Shown here piece by piece: positions 32,109-44,819 of a stretch of 64,000 nt of DNA (position 1 is its first letter; each line of letters begins with the position of its first letter). A program made the translations under genes and the position numbers. The stretch is from Nectonema munidae. Taxonomy: Eukaryota > Nematomorpha > Nectonematoida > Nectonematidae. A model generated the notes under the pieces. The model did no database searches. It was given only the letters and a program-made list of their open reading frames with translations, and was not told the origin of the DNA. The stretch covers positions 124,001 through 188,000 of the forward strand of contig JAUIRK010000306.1 in assembly GCA_030549495.1 (NCBI GenBank). Reading direction: 5' to 3'.

Positions 32109-34009
32109 TTTTATCTAAAGCTCTTTTAATAATACTTTTTGCGATGTCTTTTTTCCTGAGAAATTTTAAGAGTATATTTTTTACCCTAGAGATTAAGTAT
32201 GGAATTTTGTCTGGACTAATTGCTTCGACTCTGTACTCGTTTCTCTATTCAAAGTAATTTATTTTTTGTAATTACAATCCCCTAATTTTTTTTCCTTTGA
32301 ATTTAAACAAGATAACTTTTGCTAAAAAAAAAAGAAAAAAAAATATTTTAAAATAAATTCAAAAGTTGGATTAGTATTTAGATACCTTATATTAACGTGT
32401 CTAATTTAAATATTTAAATTCACCTGCAATTAATATATATCGATAATATATACCATGCCTGTTATATTTTATTTCTAATTACTACATGTTTGATAATATT
32501 GCAAAGTACTTTCCCAAAGTGTAACAGATTTCATATGTGAAAAATTTTCATCCACTTCTCAAATTTGAATATATGTGAATTGAAACATTGCACGAAAATG
32601 CATATAATAGCACCGTCATTCATAGAATTGTAACTAAGGCTCTCTAGATACTGAAATATCTTGGCTTTGAGTCTACCACGAAATCTTTCTTGCTCATCGT
32701 AGTTCGAAACATATGGTATATAATTTGTTCCGTGTGTTTGCATGAAAATTGCATAAATAAATACCAATTTATTTATAAATGAAAATATTGTAAGAGAAAA
32801 AGTAGACGATAAGTACTAATAAACGTTAGAAAATTTCATTTTTTGCCATAAAATAATAGGACGTAATAAAAATCTATTTGGAAAAGTAATACTTTTCAAT
32901 GTGGGCAAAATTTAATGCATTAAGTTTAGGCAATCGCTTTGAACAAATTAAACCAAACTCCAGTCTGTTATTGGTATCGACGAGATATGCTGACTTCCCA
33001 ACCCTGCTCTCAAAAACCCCAATTCTCAATTTGCTGACTAATGTTTCGAACTTAAATTTTTGAGCCCTCGTTTTCTCAAACTTTGGTTGTGTTGAAGTTT
33101 TTGTTCTGTCTCCTCAACATCTAGACGATATTTTACCGTATTTTTAAACTGACAGTAGTTTTGCTCTACACAAAAAATTTTGTCAAAGATATCATAGCTT
33201 CTTATTGGGTAGTGAACTATTGTGGTTCAATTATTTTTAGGAACCCGAAGATAATGAGGTTAAAGAATAGAATTAAAATTAAACGGCGTTAGAAAAACTT
33301 CAAAAATTCGTTCTCTCAAAACTCGATTCTGTCTCAAATTCACATTGAATATTAAAGTGTGAAATTGTAGAAAAAATTAGAGCTTGAGAAAGGCAAATAT
33401 GTATAATTGCTTACTTAAGATTAATTGAGACATATTATTTAGATTGAGTATACAAACGTATTAAATGATTTTCGTAGAAAAAAAATAGCAAAACTCTGTC
33501 TGAGTCTCTCTTACTACTAATGTGCAATTTTCTGCAACGGAATTTTTTATTCCGAGTTTTCTGAAACCTTATATTTATATTTTAAGAAACTTGTTTTCTG
33601 GGCACCGATTAAACATATCATGCTCAACTTTTTTTATATGAATAATAGAAAATTCAATTTGAAGATGGCGATTTTTTTGTGTAATTATTTTGTACTAATT
33701 TTAATTCTAAACAGGCTAACAAGTGAATTTTAATAATAATTAACACATAACTAACTAACTGAGAAATAAATAACTAATTATTGACATTCTAAAGCAAAAG
33801 GACTTAAATAAAACTGTCATATCTCCACGAGGAAAATTATCTTTTTCGGAATGAAATAAAATAATCCATCAACTTTCTTTCGAACACAGAAGAGGCTGTT
33901 ATCATCAAATAAAACCGCAATTTGTTGGATTTGGAAGAATGTTATACTCATTTTACATATGTCCAATTAATTTATGTTTTTCATGTTTTAAATCAAATGA
34001 TCTAAGTAT
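32109..34009. other. Intergenic, nothing recognised
   Basis: AT-rich. Around 32990-33010, GACTTCCCAACCCTGC could be a worn hAT right end, but there is no partner. The minus frame 32767-32531 has no motif. Confidence 0.35.
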
Positions 34010-34345
34010 ACCTCGGAGTTTTGCAGTCGGGAAGAAAATATCCGACTCAGACTCTAAGTACTTACAAACTTAATAAATTGAACGCCACCTCTTCGCTTCT
34101 CACGTCGACTATCAAATGCTCACCCCATATGCTTACAGAAAGTAAACTATTTTTTTAAATTTAATACTTAAAAAATGTCCTCAGACTTCGACTCCTAAAT
34201 TCTTCGAATTTTTTTAATTTCTTAAAATTATTCTTAATACTCAAAAATTCGGACTCCGGCTTCTAAATTTTATTGGTTACCGACTTTAAATCTTTGATTC
34301 CTTTAAAATCATTGATTACACCGACGTCGAGCTCCGACTCCCTTA
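34010..34345. repeat. Non-coding GACTCCG-rich element, hAT-related
   Basis: Several copies of GACTCC or its variants occur in both orientations: CGGAGTTTTGCAGTCGG near 34014, CCGACTCAGACTCT near 34048, ACTTCGACTCCTAAATTCTT near 34184, CGGACTCCGGCTTCTAAATT near 34250, GAGCTCCGACTCCC near 34330. The arrangement mirrors the subterminal region of the BED-finger hAT at 18990-19074. Exact ends and a duplication could not be fixed. Confidence 0.5.
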
Positions 34346-35239
34346 GGATTTTTACAAATAAGAGATTTATTAACTTTTTATTAAATTTGCAAGATAAAAT
34401 TAAAGAACAATTTTATTTGAAGAAGATTCTTCTATATTTACTCATCCATCAGCTTTAAACAAAGAACATAAAGTCATTTTTTTAGTTGAAATTTATCATT
34501 TTTCACAAATAATATCATAATAAATGTAGGAATTATATTTAATATAAATCATTTTAAAAATGGTATACGATTTTTTACACAAACTCATAAAAACGATGCA
34601 ATCATCCTTATTTCTTTAAATATAATAACATTTTTGTTAAATTTATAAATTTTACACTTTCAACCTAAATAATAATGTAGCTTTTTTGGAACAGAAGATG
34701 CTTTTTAAGAAAAAGAGTGAGTATTGTAACGCCTATGAGCTTGAAAAGTGAAAATCATAAAAATCATTTCTCACCCTCACATTTTCACGACAAACAAAAA
34801 AGCCGTTACGTGTTGGTTCATATTTCAATAAAAAATCTCATTTCCTCCCTACTAAGACTCTTTTCCTTTCGCTTATTAAAATTAAATTTTGATTAATTGG
34901 AATAGTAAATTGATCCAATTTTTTAAGTAACAAATAATGATTAATAAATTTTTAATTTTCTAAAAAAATATATTTTGAAAAATAAGTTGTTTTTTTCGAT
35001 ACTAAAGGAACTTTAGCGGACGTAGCATAATTGCCGCTTAGACCGTATGCTAATTTTGCCGCTCCTTAAAAGTTGTAGTAACGATTCAAACCGCTGAAAA
35101 CTGAATAATATGCCTACGCATAACGAGGAGAGCAAAGGACAGTTATTTAATTTGTTAAAAATAATCGAAAATTTAGCGTAGGCAATGAGAAGTATCATGA
35201 AACCCATTTCCTCATATACTCTATCTATGAAGAAGTGTA
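34346..35239. other. Intergenic, nothing recognised
   Basis: AT-rich spacer without a recognisable frame or repeat. Confidence 0.4.
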
Positions 35240-35330
35240 GAGATTTGTTTCTAGCGGTATGGGGAGCAGCTGGCTTGAAATAGGTTTGACTCCGGTGCGA
35301 TGGTATATTCTAGCTGTGGCGCCACCTCCT
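35240..35330 (+). repeat. Possible tRNA-derived repeat (weak)
   Basis: TAGCGGTATGG at 35252 resembles an A box and GGTTTGACTCC at 35283 is a good B box. The spacing between them (20 nt) is shorter than in a tRNA, and acceptor-stem pairing is not seen. Confidence 0.35.
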
Positions 35331-36323
35331 GTTTCGACATAATGTTTTCAAACTTCTTGGCTCAGGATCCTGCTCCATAACTTATCCATTTATATGGCAT
35401 GACTGCTACTATGAAACATCGGCTCAAATCCAGTTTAGTAAAATTCTAACTTCAATTATTTAATACAAAATATTAAGTTTAACTAAATTTAAAATTCAAT
35501 AAAAAGTACACTGCATATAAAATAAGTGAAATGAAACGCAGATCAAAAAATTAATTAAAATGTATTTGTTTTCAGAAACAAAATAGCTTCTTTTCGTTGA
35601 AGCTCGTATTTTATGCTATGCTTGCTGGTTAGTTACCATTCTTGCTAAATTTGTGGGAGATTTGATATTGCGAGATGCAAAATATAATTTAGAAAATGGT
35701 TAGAAGCCCGAGCCTTTTAAATTTCTAGTAGCTTCATCTCCGCGACCATTCAATATGATATTGGCTTCGTCTTTCGCTCCCCCCCCCCCAGCTCTGGTTG
35801 AAACTTGATTCTTCATCGTGATATCCCTATCATAATCTTCTATTTGATGCGATACCGACGACAAAGAAAAAATAAGTAAAGTAATTTGCTTGTTTTAGCG
35901 ATCTTTTCAGTGTGATGGTGAAGCAACTCTACTTGACGCCACACCATCAAGTGAGTATGATTCAACCAAAAAGTGTCAACACCGAAGATCAAGAGGCCAA
36001 GTATATAGTAATAAAGAACGCTTTTCAAAAAGGTATATTAACAAACAATAAAACATGATTTTTTCATTTTTTATGCTTTCTTCATACATGCCAATATTTG
36101 ACAAACATAAAATGCAAAAAAGAACCAAAAATAGGAACAAAAAAACAGTTTACAAAAGTGAATAGAAAAAATAACAGCAAAAAAATTGTTATTAAGAAAA
36201 AACAACTAAAAAAATATACTTAATAAAAAATTGTGAGATTATTTTGTCTCGATGAAAGTGTTGAGTATTTTTTTCTTTTGGCATTGTTAACCATGCTAAA
36301 TCTTGCCCTTCAAGATATAGTAA
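35331..36323. other. Intergenic, nothing recognised
   Basis: AT-rich, with a C run at about 35781-35790. The minus frame 36028-35840 has no motif. Confidence 0.4.
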
Positions 36324-36395
36324 AATCCGTCTATAATGAACAATCTAGGGACTAAATAAATCTGTTCATTATATAGAGGTGCACTTATTTTACAA
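36324..36395 (+). mobile_element. 5' end of a pogo/Tigger-type element, solitary
   Basis: AGTAAAATCCGTCTATAATG is followed by AACAATCTAGGGACTAAAT and CTGTTCATTATATAGAGGTG, the layout of Tigger-like 5' ends, in which the TIR is partly repeated inside. No matching right end or transposase was found before 38456. Confidence 0.5.
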
Positions 36396-37010
36396 GAATT
36401 TATTGATTTATTTGATTTTTCAGCAGCAAGATCACACAATGTGTTTCTTGTTCATTTACTATCTGAATAAACATTTTTTGAACCGTGACCTGTCAAAAAT
36501 GGCTACAGAAGTCTTTTAAGACTTTCTTTTACACTGAATACACCCTCACAAAACGCAGTGCTAAGTTTCAAAAGTAAAATATGCTAAGCCACTCTCAACT
36601 CCCAACACTATACCAAATACAGCTTCAACACTTTCCCCTTCCAGCACCAAACTTATCTTATTTCATTTTTGTTCTACAGCAGTCCCATCCAAATCATATT
36701 GCGAGTCTATTTATTCATAAAATTTTATGGGTTCTTTGTATGAGTTTGATGCGATTAGTCTAACGGCAATTCGCATAATATAAATTGGTCCAATGGCATT
36801 TGGTCTAATATACCAAATCGTCCAAAGAGATTAAATCTGAAACTAATTTTTACCATTTTTATATATTTTTGCTATAATTTACAACTATATAACTTACGAA
36901 ACCAAACTTTTTATTTCATATGTTATTTTTTATATTTTTTAAAATTTTAAATTATTTGTTTTTATCAGTTTCATGTGTACACTTCTTCACAACATGGTCT
37001 GAATGCTTCC
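36396..37010. other. Intergenic, nothing recognised
   Basis: A repeated phrase near 36784-36830, GGTCCAATGGCATTTGGTCT, is locally repetitive. The plus frame 36581-36763 has no motif. Confidence 0.35.
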
Positions 37011-37112
37011 GGTCTTCATAATATCGAGAACAGGAGTGACACTGTCGTCTATAGTTTGAACCCGACCCAACTGAATTTTGGTGATCTACTAACCCACTGG
37101 ACTACAGAGATT
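37011..37112 (-). repeat. tRNA-derived SINE or tRNA pseudogene
   Basis: On the minus strand TAGTCCAGTGG (37104-37094) is a strong A box and GGGTTCAAACT (37063-37053) is a B box, with about 30 nt between them as in tRNAs. The ends do not form an acceptor stem, so a SINE or pseudogene is likelier than a tRNA gene. The tail does not match the family at 6408/42662. Confidence 0.55.
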
Positions 37113-38455
37113 TAGGATCGAAGAGAACGGGTTTTAACAGCTTTTAGGGTAGAGATCAATTGAAAAAAGTAACATTTATTTGGTTACCGATATTACATTG
37201 TATTGAAAATGCAAGGCTTAGGCTCAGGATAACTCTAGATTTTAATGAGCTTTAACACGAAGTAAATCTTGCAATGTTTACGGTCTTCATCAAGTATACC
37301 TTATAAGGTAGATTCGTATTTTGTGTGCACATTATTAACCATCTAATCTACACAGAATTTTTCATAAATCGAATTAAAACACAATCTTGAACCTCTACTA
37401 ACTTTTAAGTATCTTTCGCCAAATTAAGATTAAATTCATTTGCACATTAAACAAAAGAATAAGAGAAGAAGTATCTTTGTATAATTTTAAATAAAATATG
37501 ATGGCAATGAATAAAGATAAACCTATTTTTCAATATAAAAAAATTTATTTCTTAGCTTCAAGAATGTTCATTTGTCACGAAAGATTCCAAAAATGTCGCC
37601 ATCAAGAGAATAGAAATGAACAGAACTAAAAACCTGTTAAGACCCATCTTTATTTATCCTAGGGGAGGGGGCTGTCAAAACCAACAAGTCGCTAGTTATA
37701 AAAACTTTTTTCACATTATTTATACTCGATTTTTATCACTTAGAAATGCTGGAAAAGAAGGAGTTTACTGCCAAAATCATTGCATTCCTTACAACATGCC
37801 AAGAAATACTTCTTTTGAGTAATTTTCTTCTTTCAGTTCAATTTTTAATTCAAAAGCTTCTGAGTTGTCCCTTATTAGAGCAGTTTATGAGCGTAATGAG
37901 TAAATATGAATATTTGATAAAGAAATAATAGCATCTCACAAATTAAACGCTATCCTTTGTATTTTAGTTAATGATTTTAGATAAAAATGATCTTCCTTAC
38001 AACTGAATAACGTGCCTTAAATGATTTTAAATTAAATACTATTTAAAAATCAGTTTATTGCTTTTGAAGTTCCATCTCCAATAGAAAATCTAGAGTGGGT
38101 AAGATATTTTTGCTAAAATAAGATATCACCTCGTGTCAATTAAATTATAATAGCTAATTAGAATCAAGAATCAGACGACAGAAGAATGTGATAAAATAAG
38201 TAAAAATTAAATATTTTAATTTAAAATGTATGCAAGTTTGCGATACTAATTATAATTATTAGTAGTATTTAGTTTCTATATTTTTAGTTTCCTCCTTCTC
38301 TCGTATTCCTTTTTCCATCATTTGCTTTTCGATAAAGAAAGCCTTTGTACATTTGAATATTTTAAATAAAGCTTTTCAAAACGTTCTTTTATCAACCTTT
38401 TTCATTTTCTCTTACTATAATATTTCAATTAACGTATCCTTGCATATTGAATACA
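37113..38455. other. Intergenic, nothing recognised
   Basis: AT-rich. Overlapping plus frames at 37616-37928 show no known motif. Confidence 0.4.
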
Positions 38456-40741
38456 CAGTAAAACTTCTCTAAACCGGCTACCACTTTAAACCAACTATTT
38501 TAAAAATTCCTGGCCGCTAAATATCAAGTTTAATGTAAATTATTCTGGTTAAAGCGGCTACTCCTTTAAAGCGTGCATCGGCAACTTTTTTGAATATATG
38601 TACGCATATATAAAGAAATTTTGGTCTCATAATATCGGCTGTAATATTTTTCATCTGCATAACGAAAGATGTCAACTGCAAAACAAACACGTCGTAAAAG
38701 AATAGTTACTATTAACAATAATTGCACTATTCATTTATATGTGAAACACCCTACAAAATGGGAAAAGTTGTCGGAAGTAATAAAATGTAACAAGGAAATA
38801 ATTAAAGAAACATATTTATTGATAAGGAATGTAAGTAAAAATGCATTCACACACCTACACTTATTAGCATAAATATATAAAAAGTAGATTAAATCAAAAA
38901 AGCGCTAAAAGCTTGCTATAAACTTTTTTCTCATTCAAGTCAAAGCGATCCCTTTTATTAATATAACGAGCTATTTTAACGTCTTTAGCGATGTGTCGTT
39001 AAAAAACGCGAACTTCAAGAATGATCACTTAATAATAATGTAGAGTAGTTAATTAAGGACACTGATGCTTTTCCTAAGTTATCTATCACAAAGACAGCTT
39101 GCTGAAAAATATGATATTGGAATATCAACTGTTGGAGATTACTTCGGAAAAAAACATTCACTTACAACAGCATGAAACGAACGCAAATTAAAATAAACGA
39201 AGATTACGAACTGAAATTTTTTGATATAAATGATGTAGTATGGAAGTGGTTTAGCAGTGCTCATTGAAAAAGTATACCTATCTCAGGACATTCAAGAAAA
39301 AGCACTTACTTATGTTTGCAACCAAACTCAAAATACACGAATTCAAAGCATCAAATGGATGCTTGGACAGATGGCGCACCCGTTATTGTGCCAAAACATA
39401 TAAAGCCTGCCGAGAAAACAACAGCGATGATACGGACACGGTTTCCAACTTTAAATATCATCTCCCTAAAATGATCAATTACTACTGTTCTAATGACATA
39501 TTTAGACTATATTTTCTCTCGGGCTCTACCTGAAAAACACTTTCAGCTCAAGATCACTACTGTAAAAGTGAAAAAAAAGCATAAGAAAGAGTTATGTGCT
39601 TTTAGCGTGTAGTTTAACGGGAAAATCTAAACCAATGGTGATAGGCAAGGTACAATTTTATTTAAAATGTTTTATTTAAACCTCATTTATCTATCTTCAT
39701 ACGAAAAGCATTAAATCCACGTTGATTTAAAAATGTTAGCAATAGTAACATCACGCAAATAATAAAGATTGGATGACGTCAAATTTATTCACAGTCTGCA
39801 TGGATACACACAGTATCAATGTTATGAAAGTTCAACGTCTAAATATTCTAACTTTCCTTGACAACGTTTCATCCTGCACACAAGATATTCGACTCAGCAA
39901 AATTGCACTTTATTTTCTACCACCAAATACTACCTCTCTACTTCAACCACTTGATCGGGGAATCATCGGATCATTTAAAGCCCGTTATCGAAAACTAATT
40001 TACTTCGCTTCTTATCTATGAGTAAGATCGACAATGTAAATTTCGCTCCAGAACTTTCTTTCCAGATCACTCTTCTCGAATCAATTGACTGCAAATTTAA
40101 AGCTTTGAACAGAGTGGGGAAACTACTATTGAAAAATCACTTGATTTAGTTGGATTTTCACCCATGAACTTTAATAATTTGGAAAGGCAATGCAGACGCA
40201 AACTTTGATGATAGATTGCCTACTCAAGAAGATGACTTAAATGATTCGAAGGATAATCTAATCTGTAGCTATTTTGAACCAGATCTTGAAAGTGATGAAA
40301 AGACCAAAGCAATAAACAAAGTTTTTTATCACCAGAAGAAATTCTTTATAAAATTCACAAAAATACTACCATCAGTGTCCTTTTAGAAAAAACTCAGACC
40401 ATCCTTAATAACTTTGAAGAACTTATTGTTCAAAAAAAGTTAAAAAGAAGCAAACAAATATAGATGTTTTTAAAACATTAATAACTTTTTCAATAAAAAT
40501 AAAAAAATTATTCTCTTTTAATTTTAGATTTATAAATAAAATATAATAAATAACAAACAAATTTTACAAAAAGGGAAGGCGATGTATTTAATCATTTTAA
40601 GAGAAATTAATCATATAAGTTTTAGGATCACTAATAAAAAGTAAAACTAAATGTTGACAGATAGATCAATTTTGAACAATATTCCACTAAACCAGTCGTT
40701 TTTATTTGTCTGACTCGTGGCCGGTTTAGGGAAGTTTTACT
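38456..40741 (+). mobile_element. Tigger (pogo-type Tc1/mariner) DNA transposon, full length, decayed
   Basis: The left end CAGTAAAACTTCTCTAAACC and the right end GGTTTAGGGAAGTTTTACT are inverted repeats with one mismatch inside the matching part. TA lies close outside both ends, as expected of the TA target of this superfamily. The subterminal phrases CCGGCTACCACTTTAAACC and TTAAAGCGGCTACTCCTTTAA repeat inside the left end. The element is about 2.29 kb and holds a pogo-type transposase remnant. Confidence 0.85.
38669..40440 (+). pseudogene. Tigger transposase remnant (CENP-B-like HTH plus DDE domain)
   Basis: An ATG at 38669 opens a CENP-B-like N-terminus (MSTAKQTRRKRIVTI). QRQLAEKYDIGISTVGDYF near 39090 is the first helix-turn-helix. 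FKASNGCLDRWRTRYC near 39340 matches the FxASxGWLxRFKxRH of the second, and YYCSNDIFRLYF near 39480 corresponds to the YxxxDIFNxDETGLF start of the catalytic domain. FLDNVSSCTQDIRLSKIALY and LPPNTTSLLQPLDRGIIGSF near 39870-39980 match the conserved FLPPNTTSxxQPxDxGII motif. Many stops and frame changes make it non-functional. Confidence 0.85.
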
Positions 40742-42661
40742 TTATATATACTCGCTATACTCATATTTTAGCCAAAGATATTCGTAAAAATATTTTTAAA
40801 ATTTCAAGAATTACATTAAATCCCAAACATATTAATCTTTTTTCAAATTCATCACAAATATCTTTTTATAAATTCTAATATTTTTTATTAAATTTTTTTT
40901 TAAATTTGTAAAATTATGAAAAAAAATTTTTTAATGGAAAAAATTTATGACTCCTCAAGCAGTCATTTGGATAATAGAATAATGAACAAAATATTGAGAA
41001 AACTGCATATTTTTTATTTATAAACAAAAATATGTAATTAATGAAATGTTTGCCAACAGTTTTTACATGGAAAGAAACTTCACATTTGGTGAACTTAATT
41101 TTTCTATTTTTTTGCATAAAAAACATCTTGAAGTTTACAAAGATTGTTGTTGATGGGATGTATATCAACTTTTATTTCATAACTTGGTGCGCTTCTTTCT
41201 CCTCTTGGATCCAAACTCAAATTCTAAAAAGGTGTGGATTTTTTTAAGAAGGATCTCTTCTGAAATCATTTTTACTTATTTTGGAGTTATTTGTTATCTG
41301 AAAAAGTCTCCAAGAAAAAACACAAGCTATATTATATTTACGTTTATTACCAAAGCCAATACCATTTCTTGCTGCTTATTTGAGGCGTGTAAGCTGATAA
41401 AACGATCAAAAAGATCCCACCCCTTAACTTCACGCCCCTTTATTATAAGACTTGATATTATATGTCTGTCTAATTTTAATTTTACCAACTCCTTTTTTCT
41501 ATCCTTCAATTTTATCTAAATGAAAAGTCCTTTCCGAATTACCACAAATAGTAACTGGAGCATTATTATTATTCCATCTTATTATTTCTACACCTTCACT
41601 AGCAAAATATTCAACAAAAAACCTACTCTCGTGTACTGAGTCTTTCTTTAGAGTTAGAGTATTTATATATTTCCACTTTATATGGTAAGCCAGTTGAGCT
41701 TACCAAAACTCATCATTTGAAAGCAAGACGAATTCGTTTTTTCTTGATGAATTGCTTGTAACTATGCATCCCATAACATCCCACCATAGATTAATTAATG
41801 CTCATGTTTTAGTGAAAAACGCCATAATTTATGAGTTCCTCATTGAGTATGTCAAAGGCAATACTTTGGCCATTTTTTGAGTATCTTTATCATGATCTCC
41901 ACAGTGACATTTTTTAAAATCGATTTCTACTCATTGTAGTTGGAGATTCTGTCTTTTTGATGGCTCCTTATTTATATTATGTATACTTTGTATATACAAG
42001 ATATTTCTTTTAAGTTTATCACCATTAGTGCCCAATGACTTCCAAAGGAGTCATTCAAACAATGAACAAAAGAAAAAAAACAAAATGTGTTTCACAAATA
42101 ACATCAAAATTTTAGCTATTTTTAAAACATTTATTTCTTAAGTAAAACTTATCAATAACCAACTTTTGTTGTCAGTAGAGTAGAGCTTCACATTTTTACC
42201 GCAATTTTTTATTTTATCAATTTATCAAGAGATTTTCTTCTACTCAATGCAAATATATTTATAAATTTTTATATGCAAATAAAAATTCATATTCCTTAAA
42301 TAAACTTATTTAGGAGAAATTTAGTTTTATAATTTTTTTCCATGAAAATATGGGATATCCAAAATCATGACTATTTGCTGAGTCTTTGGGTTAAAATGGG
42401 TTTTAATTTCAGTTTTGTTTTAATATAATTTTATAATAATAGAACTTTTGACTTTTTAAACATAATAGAAATTGAGCCACGAATTCTATAAATTTTGTCT
42501 GATTATTATTTTTTCAAATAACCTTTTTAATCTTTGATATTTTTGAGTTTAGAAGTCAGAAGTTTGTTAAACAGGACACATTCCTGAAAGTATCAACTGG
42601 CCGATATTTTGACAACAACGGAATATAAATTTAATTAAATATATTATTTTAAATTTTAATA
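40742..42661. other. Intergenic, nothing recognised
   Basis: Overlapping frames between 40914 and 41519 on both strands reflect AT-rich sequence and carry no motif. No repeats noted. Confidence 0.4.
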
Positions 42662-42756
42662 CCTATAATCTGGTTGGAGCATGGGGTCTCGATCCAGATG
42701 GTCTGGGTTTGATTTCCGATCATAACTATTCCTACCATTTGTCCAGCTTTGGAAGT
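42662..42756 (+). repeat. tRNA-derived SINE copy (same family as 6408-6488)
   Basis: A tRNA-like head (TGGTTGGAGC, then TCTGGGTTTGATTTCC as B box, 42700-42715) is followed by CTATTCCTACCATTTGTCCA and GCTTTGGAAG. Those last 30 bases match the other copy at more than four of five positions. The run of A that follows may be the 3' tail. Confidence 0.7.
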
Positions 42757-44788
42757 TAAAAAAAGAAAAAAATAGTCCATATTTCAACAATTTCTTACTC
42801 ATGAAAATGTTGAAATGGTTTGTGTGATGGATGATATACATGTTAAAATGTATTGATATATGTTACAAAATATTTTGACTAACATTTGAAAGAATATTTA
42901 ATGTTTAGAAAGACTACTTGCTTGGATTAAAACAAGGCAACGAAATCCCTGGCTACTAATTAATATGACGCGAAAAAGGTCAGATGATATTAAGCTTATA
43001 GCATTACGTGCTATCTCCAATCTCTCTTACTATTGGAATGGTATTTACTTAACTTTCATTTCTTTCACCCTTTTTTTTTTTATAATTTTAGGGTTTTTTT
43101 AATCTCTTGCATTAACATTTTTAATACAAAATCCTTTACCACATCAGAAATTCATATTGTAAATTTAGTCTTATAGAAATTTTCTTGTTTATTCCAAAAT
43201 AAACCTGATAACAGCAGTTTTTTAATCAAGATAAAATTTGTATTTTTTAATTTATGCCAGTTAATTTTTTTAAATAGAATCATCAGGGAAAATCCATATA
43301 AATTCCATTTAAATAGAGAAATTATTTGGTTTTTAATTGACATCTCTTTTAAACAACTGATTAGCATCCCTTTGAAGCGTCGGTAGAAACTTCTAAGCAA
43401 AAGTGTATGAGAAAGTGAAATTTAGAAAAAAAATATTAAAATTTTAAATGGAGGTATGAAAAAAAAGTTTAGCATAATTAATTACAAATTAAAATTTAGT
43501 AGACCAGGATTTTAAAAAGTAACAAATTTTGGAAAAAAATCGCATAATCTGGCAACACTTCCTTTGCATACAGATAAAAAAACAATTTTTAACACATTCT
43601 CCATTGAAAATGTATTTTGCGAACATCAACTTAAAATCTTCATTATTCATTATCAATTTTCTACGATAACTTTAACAATCTCCATATTCTTACACACTTG
43701 CGTATCTAGGGAGTTTCCTACGCAAGGGACTCTTGAATGTTGATGCTTAAAAGAAGTGAATATCGATTCATTTTGCAATCCAAAGTTTCGACAAATCAAA
43801 ACAAAAATATACTTCAACCTTTTAAGCATCTAATTTTTGAAGAGTAATCTGCTTATCTTTTCAACGAGTTTTCATATAACTTGAAGTATAAAAGCTTGAA
43901 AGGGTTAAAAGGGCGGGTACAAACAGAACAAATATGGGGCTAGGCGCCTTCACTTCTTCTGAAAGTTTCGCTAAATTTTTGGCAGTATATGATATTTCTA
44001 TATTAAATAAATGAGTAAAGTTATACTCATATGAAAAAGAACTAAACGTGATATATTTTAAAATATTTTTCTGAGTTTTAGCCCCCTGTCTCCCTAGATA
44101 AAGAGATTATGCATTTGCTCCTGGGTTAAGTAACCAGAACTAAGAAATGTCAATCAAATGACAAACGATACCTGAGGCTTTGCCTGACTGAGTTTTTTAG
44201 TATACAACTTAGTTTATATCTTCTTTAAAAATTAGAACTGGCTAAAGGGGTTGCTGACATGTCACTCATCATTATAGGTGATTTTAATTGGTTTCGCTTT
44301 TTTTGAAAACTGTAAATACACAGGTATAAGACTCGTAATTTTTAAAATGGGAGACAGAAGTGTACATATATTTCAGTTGCATCTCTGAAAAATTGATCGA
44401 TTTGAAAAATATTAATATTTTTGATTTTATCTTCACGCTCATAAAACCGAGGGTGCTTTTATAATCGGTTTTTACTGAAAATTGTGACTTATTGCTGGGT
44501 ATTTACGGGAAGTAATAATAGTTAGTATATTGTGTATATTTATTTAAATGATAATATCTCAAATAAATTTCGCGCATTATTTAATAATAATATTTTAATT
44601 CTTAGATAGCCAATTTTTAACTTTTGCACAAGCACTGGATTTTGACGCGCACGTCATTTTAGCCAGACTTAAAAACTCTAATTTGAAACTATTTAGAAAA
44701 GCTCCCAACTATCAAAGCCTTTTTCCTGAAGGCACTTCTTCATTGGAACTTCTAGAAAGTCTTCTATTGCGTATGAATGCATATACAA

Positions 44789-44819
<31 letters not shown>

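Noticed and set aside
37011-37112. A genuine tRNA gene
   Set aside because: A and B boxes are good, but the ends cannot pair into a 7-bp acceptor stem, so it was listed as a SINE or pseudogene.
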